A stretch of 11,089 nucleotides of DNA. Origin: Methyloglobulus sp. (GTDB lineage Bacteria; Pseudomonadota; Gammaproteobacteria; Methylococcales; Methylomonadaceae). The stretch covers positions 1 through 11,089 of the forward strand of contig JABFSV010000484.1 in NCBI GenBank assembly GCA_013140405.1, given 5' to 3'. The notes under the pieces were generated by a model that had not been told where the DNA came from, did not search any database, and saw nothing but the letters and a program-made list of their open reading frames with translations. The first letter of the stretch is position 1, and each line of letters begins with the position of its first letter. The translations under genes and the position numbers were made by a program. Below are positions 6,491 through 11,089 of the stretch, one piece after another.

Positions 6491-7243
6491 ATGAACAACT
6501 CTTATGTCTACGCGCTCGATTTTGACGGCGTAATCTGTGATAGCGCCGTGGAAACGGCGATAACTGGCTGGAAGGCCGCCACCTGCATTTGGGGTGGCAT
6601 GCCCAAAGCTGCACCCCAAATAACGATTGACCAATTTCGATTAATAAGGCCAATCATAGAAACGGGTTATGAAGCCATATTGGCAATGCGTTTGCTTTAT
6701 TTGGGCGAGACAGTCGAAGCGATTTACAGTGATTATGGCAATAAAATCGAGGCTTTGTTACAAGATTCCCAGGTTAAGGTTGACGACCTAAAAAAACTGT
6801 TTGGGGAAACCAGGGATGTTTGGATAGAAAACGATTTAGCCGATTGGATAAACATGAATCCCTTGTTTGACGGCGTGGCGGAAAAATTACGCGAGCTTGG
6901 GCAACTTTGCCCCTGGTATGTGGTCACTACCAAACAGGAACGGTTCGTCAAACAAATACTGAAAGCCAAAGCGATTGACCTCCCGGATGGGCGCATATTC
7001 GGCTTGGATCGCAATATGAGCAAGGTAGAAGTGTTAGCGGGGCTATTAAAAACCCATCCCGACGAAACGATCTATTTTGTCGAAGATCGGTTACCGACGC
7101 TGTTAAATATTTCAAAAAACAGCGGCCTTACCGGCGTTAAACTAATTTTTGCATTGTGGGGTTATAACACGGCGGAAGACAAGGCATTAGCTGCCCAGCA
7201 CGACTTTACTTTGCAGCAGCTTGACGGTTTTCTTAAGCTATAG
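6491..7243 (+). CDS. HAD-superfamily hydrolase-like protein
   Basis: A 250-residue cytoplasmic protein of the haloacid dehalogenase superfamily, most of whose members are Mg-dependent phosphatases. Motif I is LDFDGVICDS with D10 as the expected nucleophile and D12 as the acid/base. Residues about 16-110 form a helical cap insert. Motif II is VVTTK (144-148), a lysine around 178 may serve as motif III, and motif IV is YFVEDRLPT (195-203) with E198/D199. The GWKAATCIWGG segment and cap are unlike standard Gph phosphoglycolate phosphatases, so the substrate is unknown. TAAGG at 6481-6485 with five bases of spacing supports the ATG. It is followed after 49 bp by a DUF1993 gene and preceded by an inverted repeat that may regulate it. 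Confidence 0.82.
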   Translation: MNNSYVYALDFDGVICDSAVETAITGWKAATCIWGGMPKAAPQITIDQFRLIRPIIETGYEAILAMRLLYLGETVEAIYSDYGNKIEALLQDSQVKVDDLKKLFGETRDVWIENDLADWINMNPLFDGVAEKLRELGQLCPWYVVTTKQERFVKQILKAKAIDLPDGRIFGLDRNMSKVEVLAGLLKTHPDETIYFVEDRLPTLLNISKNSGLTGVKLIFALWGYNTAEDKALAAQHDFTLQQLDGFLKL

Positions 7244-7292
7244 CCTTTGAATTTCCAATAAGCCCTACTACTAATCATCAGGAGTAAACAGT

Positions 7293-7799
7293 ATGTCATT
7301 GAATATGTATGAAGCCTCCATTCCCGTTTTTGTCCGTATGTTGGGCAATTTGTCGTCGATACTCGATAAGGCGGTTATCTGCGCGGAGACGAAGAATATC
7401 GATCCGGCAATTCTTGTCAACGCAAGGTTGGCACCCGATATGTATCCACTAAGTCGGCAAGTACAAATTGCGACTGATATGGTCAAAGGTTGCGCTGCCC
7501 GTCTTGCTGGCATTGACGTGCCAAGTTACGAAGATAACGAAGCTACATTCGCCGATTTACAAGCGCGTATCGCTAAGATCGTCGCTTTTTTGCAATCGGT
7601 AAGTGCCGAGCAAATTAATGGCAGTGAAGACCGTACGGTTACGCTGAAACTGCGCGGCAGGGAAATCCAATTTTTAGGCCAACCTTACCTACTCGATTTT
7701 GTGTTGCCAAACCTATATTTTCATGTCACGACTACCTACGCTATTTTGCGTCATAACGGCGTGGAAATTGGAAAAATGGATTATTTAGGTGCTTATTAA
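7293..7799 (+). CDS. DUF1993 family protein
   Basis: The 168 residues match the DUF1993 family (PF09351) in length and pattern: an N-terminal SLNMYEASIPVFVRMLGNLS helix, the LAPDMYPLSRQVQIATDMVKG block (46-66), a short FLGQPYLLDFVLPN stretch (129-142) and a FHVTTTYAILRHNGVEIGKMDYLG end. Members are predicted four-helix proteins related to the DinB/YfiT fold; no biochemical function is established to my knowledge. The conserved histidines near 146 and 156 could bind a metal, as in DinB-like proteins, but that is inference. There is a strong ribosome site, CAGGAG at 7279-7284, eight bases before the ATG. The gene probably shares a transcript with the HAD hydrolase 49 bp upstream. Confidence 0.88.
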   Translation: MSLNMYEASIPVFVRMLGNLSSILDKAVICAETKNIDPAILVNARLAPDMYPLSRQVQIATDMVKGCAARLAGIDVPSYEDNEATFADLQARIAKIVAFLQSVSAEQINGSEDRTVTLKLRGREIQFLGQPYLLDFVLPNLYFHVTTTYAILRHNGVEIGKMDYLGAY

Positions 7800-7899
7800 A
7801 AGCGGTAAGCCAACGAAATATCGGTAAAAATTCTGAATAGGTGGTCACTCTCAGTTTTACGTAATTGATTCGTCATAATTTGCTATTAAAATATACTAT

Positions 7900-7918
7900 A
7901 AGGCATAGGTTATGCCTT
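7900..7918. repeat. Perfect 8-bp hairpin
   Basis: AAGGCATA (7900-7907), loop GGT, TATGCCTT (7911-7918) is a perfect 8-bp stem. It lies about 100 bp after the DUF1993 stop. The downstream bases (GCTCCTTTG) are only weakly T-rich, so it is a poor intrinsic terminator; it may stabilise the transcript's 3' end or be a protein site. Confidence 0.5.
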
Positions 7919-8119
7919 GCTCCTTTGAATTATTATTCTGAGTTGGCTGTATTGGAATCGGCGAACCGAACTGTAAATGCCTTCAATTAAGGGGTATTCA
8001 TAAGTTATGTGGAAATGTCACTATGCCTATTGGTATCCTTCTTCAATCCACTGCTAAATACTCTACTATCAATCATATTATGTCCATATTCCAAGGATGA
8101 TATACCGTAATATTTCAAC

Positions 8120-8125
8120 TATAAT
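8120..8125 (+). promoter_or_regulatory. Candidate -10 box of the glycosylation operon
   Basis: A perfect TATAAT lies 51 bp before the operon's first start codon. A good -35 is not present at normal spacing; a second possible -10, TATAAA, is at 8135-8140. Either would give a leader of a few tens of bases. Confidence 0.3.
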
Positions 8126-8176
8126 TAGTGTGGTTATAAAAATATTTTAGTTAAATCATTAGATTAGAGAGTATTC

Positions 8177-8908
8177 GTGCAAGTTTCCATTGTAATTCCT
8201 GTTCGTAATGAAGCTGAAAACATTATTCCTTTGCTTGAGGAAATTGTTGATGTGATGAAGGGAGCAGATGCCTACGAAATTATTGTTGTTGATGATGGCA
8301 GTAATGACCAAACAAGCCAGGTGCTAAATCAGGCGCTACAGCGTGTTGATATGCTACGAGTCATCCATCATGAACTTAGCTGTGGGCAAAGTACGGCGAT
8401 TTGTACTGGGATTAAGGTTGCGAAGTTCGCCGTCGTTGCGACCCTGGATGGGGATGGGCAAAATGATCCGGCTGATATTCCGCGCTTATATGAGCAATTA
8501 AAGCAGCAAACAGAAGAAAGCGCACAGTTATGGATGGTGGCTGGCTGGCGTAATAAAAGACACGACTCCACGTGGAAGTTGTTTTCGTCGAAGGTTGCCA
8601 ATGCAGTAAGGGGTGGATTGTTGGGCGACAAAACGCCGGATACGGGCTGCGGATTGAAAGTGTTTTTTCGGGATAAATTTCTGGAGTTACCTTATTTCGA
8701 TCATATGCACCGTTTTTTGCCGGCCTTGATAATCAGGGCAGGTGGGCAGGTTATTTCTGTACCCGTCAACCACAGGGCCAGGTCAAAAGGTTATTCAAAA
8801 TACGGCACGTTAGATCGGCTTTGGGCAGGAATTACTGACTTAATGGGCGTAATCTGGTTAAAGAAACGGGCAACTGTGCCAGTAATAAAGGAAATACAGC
8901 GTGGATAA
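8177..8908 (+). CDS. Family 2 glycosyltransferase, polyprenyl-phosphate type (ArnC/DPM1-like)
   Basis: Probably transfers a sugar from a nucleotide donor to undecaprenyl phosphate on the cytoplasmic face of the inner membrane. The GT-A fold starts at once with VSIVIPVRNEAENI (3-16), then IIVVDDGSNDQT (35-46), the metal-binding DGDGQNDP (91-98), DTGCGLKVF (155-163) and NHRARSKGYSKYG (198-210), all typical of dolichol-phosphate-mannose-synthase-like enzymes. At 243 residues it lacks the two C-terminal membrane helices of ArnC and GtrB, so it resembles soluble or peripheral DPM1-type forms. The GTG start has AGAGAG at 8166-8171 with five bases of spacing. It overlaps the LAB_N gene by 8 bp and is followed by an ArnT-like gene, so it would supply the lipid-linked sugar for that enzyme. 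The donor sugar is unknown. Confidence 0.9.
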   Translation: MQVSIVIPVRNEAENIIPLLEEIVDVMKGADAYEIIVVDDGSNDQTSQVLNQALQRVDMLRVIHHELSCGQSTAICTGIKVAKFAVVATLDGDGQNDPADIPRLYEQLKQQTEESAQLWMVAGWRNKRHDSTWKLFSSKVANAVRGGLLGDKTPDTGCGLKVFFRDKFLELPYFDHMHRFLPALIIRAGGQVISVPVNHRARSKGYSKYGTLDRLWAGITDLMGVIWLKKRATVPVIKEIQRG

Positions 8909-9179
8909 TGCGACGATTTGGTTGGTCATCGGCTTTTTGGGGCAGGCGCTTTTTTCTGCGCGTTTTATTGTGCAATGGCTGCGAAGCGAGCGGGAGAAAA
9001 GGAGTGTGTTTCCGGTTGCCTTCTGGTATTTCAGCATCGCAGGTGGGGCAATCTTACTGGCTTATGCCATTTATAAGGAAGATCCGGTATTTATCCTTGG
9101 GCAGCTTACGGGACTATTCATCTATTTTCGTAATCTGTATTTTGTTGTTTATCAACATAGAATTTTAAAAGCCGAATAA
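8901..9179 (+). CDS. LAB_N domain small membrane protein
   Basis: This 92-residue protein matches the lipid-A-disaccharide-synthase N-terminal domain family (LAB_N, PF07578), which despite its name is not catalytic LpxB. It has three membrane segments at about 5-22, 39-58 and 64-85, with conserved features in GFLGQALFSARFIVQW, SVFPVAFWYFSIAGG and GQLTGLFIYFRNLYF. The fold is similar to small multidrug/PQ-loop-like helical hairpins. Stand-alone LAB_N proteins commonly sit between a GT2 and an ArnT-like gene and are thought to help move or present the lipid-linked sugar; a flippase role is inference. The GTG start lies inside the end of the GT2 gene (8-bp overlap), with AAAGGA at 8887-8892 eight bases upstream, indicating translational coupling. 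Confidence 0.9.
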   Translation: MDNATIWLVIGFLGQALFSARFIVQWLRSEREKRSVFPVAFWYFSIAGGAILLAYAIYKEDPVFILGQLTGLFIYFRNLYFVVYQHRILKAE

Positions 9180-9206
9180 GCCAATACCTTTTCTAATATA
9201 CCCTTG

Positions 9207-10835
9207 ATGATTAGGCTGTTTCCTGTCAGGCTTTGGCTAGCTTTCCTCTGGGCTATTTTGGTTGCCGTCAGCTTAGCCGCTCGCCCGTTATTCCCTATTG
9301 ATGAAACCCGTTACGCGTCAGTGGCCTGGGAGATGTGGGTCAGGGATGATTTTCTCGTACCTTATCTAAATGGCGAAACCTATAGCCACAAACCACCCTT
9401 GTTGTTCTGGTTGATGCAACTCAGTTGGTGGTTGTTTGGGGTGAACGATTGGTCGCACCGCATTATCGCGCCGCTGTTTTCGCTGGCAACATTATATCTT
9501 TCCCAGTCTGTCGCGAAGGTACTATGGCCTGATCGAAATCAGATTGAAGAATTAACCCCATTCATTTTGCTGGGATTTTTTTTCTGGATGGTGTTTAGCA
9601 CGTTGACCATGTTCGACATCATGCTGTCATTTTTTGCATTGTTGGGCATCTATAGTTTAGTAATACTTGCCCGGCATGGTTTATCGCTAAAACGTTGGGC
9701 TTTGTTAGGTGTAGCCATAAGCGGCGGTGTCCTTACCAAAGGCCCAGTGATATTGTTGCATGTCTTGCCGGTAGCGTTGCTGGCACCTTGGTGGCTGACA
9801 TTGCAACAAACGCCTCTTCGCTGGCAATATTGGTATGGAGGATTAATTTTTGCGGTTTCAACTGGGGCTTTAATCGCTTTATGTTGGGCAATTCCGGCTG
9901 GAATGGCTGGGGGTGAGGCTTACCGAAATGCTATATTTTTAGGGCAGACCAGTGGTCGTGTAGTGGATTCATTCGCCCATAAGCTGCCGTTTTGGTGGTA
10001 CTTGCAACTAGTGCCTTTATTGCTGTTTCCTTGGTTCTTGATGAAGCCATTTTGGGCTGGATTAGCCAAGTTGAATTTGCAGGATTGCGGCATTCGTTTT
10101 TGTCTGGCTTGGCTGCTTCCGGTTTTCATCGCATTTTCCGTGATTAGCGGTAAACGCATTCATTATCTATTGCCGTTAATGCCCGCGCTCGCTTTATTGG
10201 CGGCACGTGCTTTAGATCAAGTGACTGAATGCAATTGGCGACACGCTCATGTCGGGGTTACGGCTATCTTGGGTTTTCTGGGTGTGGTATTGGTGCTGTT
10301 GCCTTGGATGAATGACCATTTTCACTGGTGGGAAGAGTTGTTGTCGGTGTCTCCTGGGTGGGGGCTTGTGTTGTGTATAAGTGTTATTGGTTTGCGTGTT
10401 TCCGTTGGCAATAAAGCTAGCGAGTCAGTTGTTTATGTTTGTATCGTTTCGATAGTGGCAGCATTGGCCGTTTCTTCCGGTTATTTTGAAATCAAAAGCG
10501 GTCGCTACGATACTGTCCCACCCGCCCAAAAAATAGCTGAGTTAATGGCTGAACAAAGGCAGATAGCTTTTTATGGTAATAAATATCATGGACAATTTCA
10601 TTTTACCGGTCGCCTAACCCAACCGATTGCAGTCATAGGTAATTATAGGGATTTATCCAACTTTGCAAGCCAGCATCCAACCGGTTATGTCCTTGTGGAA
10701 TATAAGGATTCAACAGTGTTTTCCGAATCAACATTAACATACCATTACCCGTTCAAAAGCCACAATATAGGCTTTGTTTCGTGCAAAGCACTGATTGACA
10801 ACCCACGTTTAAGTTCAGTGTTACAGCCTTCTTAG
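9207..10835 (+). CDS. ArnT-like lipid A glycosyltransferase (GT83/PMT_2 family)
   Basis: An inner-membrane GT-C enzyme that would move a sugar from undecaprenyl phosphate to lipid A or another acceptor on the periplasmic side. The 542 residues compare with about 550 in E. coli ArnT. After the first membrane helix (about 8-25) comes PIDETRYASVAWEMW (30-44), the periplasmic loop with the acidic D32/E33 pair that corresponds to the ArnT PDETRYAEI motif. YSHKPPLLFW (59-68) is the conserved KP loop. Roughly 11-13 hydrophobic segments run to about residue 430, followed by a soluble C-terminal domain of about 110 residues. An in-frame TTG at 9204 precedes the ATG at 9207; the ATG is preferred. No clear ribosome site is present, so translation may depend on coupling to the upstream gene 27 bp away. 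Whether the sugar is aminoarabinose, glucosamine or another is not evident. Confidence 0.9.
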   Translation: MIRLFPVRLWLAFLWAILVAVSLAARPLFPIDETRYASVAWEMWVRDDFLVPYLNGETYSHKPPLLFWLMQLSWWLFGVNDWSHRIIAPLFSLATLYLSQSVAKVLWPDRNQIEELTPFILLGFFFWMVFSTLTMFDIMLSFFALLGIYSLVILARHGLSLKRWALLGVAISGGVLTKGPVILLHVLPVALLAPWWLTLQQTPLRWQYWYGGLIFAVSTGALIALCWAIPAGMAGGEAYRNAIFLGQTSGRVVDSFAHKLPFWWYLQLVPLLLFPWFLMKPFWAGLAKLNLQDCGIRFCLAWLLPVFIAFSVISGKRIHYLLPLMPALALLAARALDQVTECNWRHAHVGVTAILGFLGVVLVLLPWMNDHFHWWEELLSVSPGWGLVLCISVIGLRVSVGNKASESVVYVCIVSIVAALAVSSGYFEIKSGRYDTVPPAQKIAELMAEQRQIAFYGNKYHGQFHFTGRLTQPIAVIGNYRDLSNFASQHPTGYVLVEYKDSTVFSESTLTYHYPFKSHNIGFVSCKALIDNPRLSSVLQPS

Positions 10836-10918
10836 CTGTAGCTACTGCCAAACAACAGCTTGGTATAAAATTTATCCTCGTTATTCAAGTAAACAAAGCA
10901 ACATCTTCGACGTGAAGC

Positions 10919-10936
10919 ATACAATTTGATACAATT
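10919..10936 (+). repeat. Direct repeat ATACAATT, 10-bp period
   Basis: ATACAATT occurs at 10919-10926 and again at 10929-10936, separated by TG. A period of 10 bp places both copies on the same face of the helix. It lies about 120-140 bp before gyrA and is directly followed by the CCGGAT inverted repeat. Confidence 0.5.
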
Positions 10937-10937
10937 A

Positions 10938-10956
10938 CCGGATATTTGAAATCCGG
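10938..10956. repeat. Inverted repeat CCGGAT/ATCCGG in the gyrA leader
   Basis: CCGGAT (10938-10943) and ATCCGG (10951-10956) form a perfect 6-bp stem around a 7-base AT-rich loop. There is no T-tract after it, so it is not a standard terminator for the preceding operon; it may be an operator or a 5' RNA structure. Confidence 0.45.
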
Positions 10957-11016
10957 CTAAACAGGCCTGAATTGTAAAGACCAGAGAAATCTGAGCGTTT
11001 CGTCCGGTAAAAAACC

Positions 11017-11045
11017 ATACCTGGGCTTTCAGCGGGTATATTTTT
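11017..11045 (+). terminator. Terminator-like hairpin plus T-run just before gyrA
   Basis: ATACC (11017-11021) pairs with GGTAT (11035-11039), with extra pairing of TG and CA inside, and TTTTT follows at 11041-11045. It ends 12 bp before the gyrA ATG. It could end read-through from the glycosylation operon, act as an attenuator, or be incidental; the stem is short. The overlapping TATATT (11037-11042) could alternatively be a -10 box. Confidence 0.3.
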
Positions 11046-11057
11046 AATTAGGGATTA

Positions 11058-11089
11058 ATGTCAAACTTCGCGAAAGAAATCATACCTGT
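11058..11089 (+). CDS. gyrA: DNA gyrase subunit A, N-terminal start (partial)
   Basis: Only ten full codons are present: MSNFAKEIIP, with the next codon beginning GT. This matches the conserved start of GyrA (E. coli MSDLAREITPV; other gammaproteobacteria have LAKEI-PV). GyrA is the DNA-cleaving subunit of the gyrase that introduces negative supercoils in the cytoplasm. AGGGA at 11050-11054 lies three bases before the ATG. ParC is less likely because its N-terminus differs, but ten residues cannot exclude other type II topoisomerase A subunits. Confidence 0.7.
   Translation, partial: MSNFAKEIIP

Larger units (their letters stand above)
7800..8176. other. AT-rich intergenic region without a convincing gene
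   Basis: About 380 bp separate the DUF1993 gene from the glycosylation operon. Only very short open frames occur, none with a good ribosome site. It holds one clear hairpin (7900-7918) and an increasingly AT-rich right half with a perfect TATAAT at 8120-8125 and a TATAAA at 8135-8140, which may serve the operon promoter. I see no tRNA, IS end or repeat array. Confidence 0.6.

Noticed and set aside
8015..8110. Small hydrophobic reading frame of 31 codons in the intergenic region (ATG 8015, TAA 8108-8110).
   Set aside because: There is no proper ribosome site, the composition simply follows the AT-rich DNA, and nothing marks it as a real membrane peptide or toxin.
8908..9168. Alternative frame overlapping the LAB_N gene.
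   Set aside because: The LAB_N frame has clear family motifs and a good ribosome site; the other frame is a shadow.
1..11089. CRISPR arrays, tRNA or rRNA genes, insertion-sequence ends or phage genes.
   Set aside because: No regularly spaced repeats, tRNA-like cloverleaf, transposase or terminal inverted repeats with target duplications were seen on reading both strands.

Overview
The window looks like chromosomal DNA of a gammaproteobacterium with moderate GC. The main clues are the C-terminus of a SurA-type chaperone at the left edge, a full-length E. coli-type RNase D, a Dcm/Vsr pair, a lipid A-type glycosylation operon and the first codons of gyrA at the right edge. The combination would fit a gammaproteobacterial methanotroph (Methylococcales), but that is a guess: no methane-oxidation gene is present.

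Left part (1-2030, all +): the tail of surA, then a small protein carrying only a DbpA-type RNA-binding domain, then rnd (RNase D). Two of the three genes concern RNA. Next, on the - strand, comes a SAM-dependent methyltransferase-like gene of unknown substrate (2066-2800), convergent with rnd.

Middle part (2936-4717): a DNA cytosine-5 methyltransferase with an N-terminal MerR-like helix-turn-helix (-) is divergent from a Vsr mismatch endonuclease (+). No restriction endonuclease is visible, so this looks like a solitary methylation and repair module. The short intergenic region holds a -35/-10 pair for the methylase with a 19-bp spacer, and a perfect 14-bp palindrome sits inside that spacer. 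This is the layout of MerR-family operators and suggests that the methylase regulates its own promoter. It is the most interesting signal in the window.

Right part (4887-11089, all +): an NAD(P)-dependent aldehyde dehydrogenase; a HAD-like hydrolase whose start is preceded by a 9-bp inverted repeat; a DUF1993 protein; about 380 bp of AT-rich DNA without a convincing gene; then a three-gene operon of a polyprenyl-phosphate-type GT2 glycosyltransferase, a small LAB_N membrane protein and an ArnT-like GT83/PMT_2 transferase. Together these three would charge undecaprenyl phosphate with a sugar, help it across the membrane and transfer it to lipid A or another envelope acceptor. The window closes with the gyrA leader, which contains direct repeats and hairpins, and the first ten codons of gyrA.
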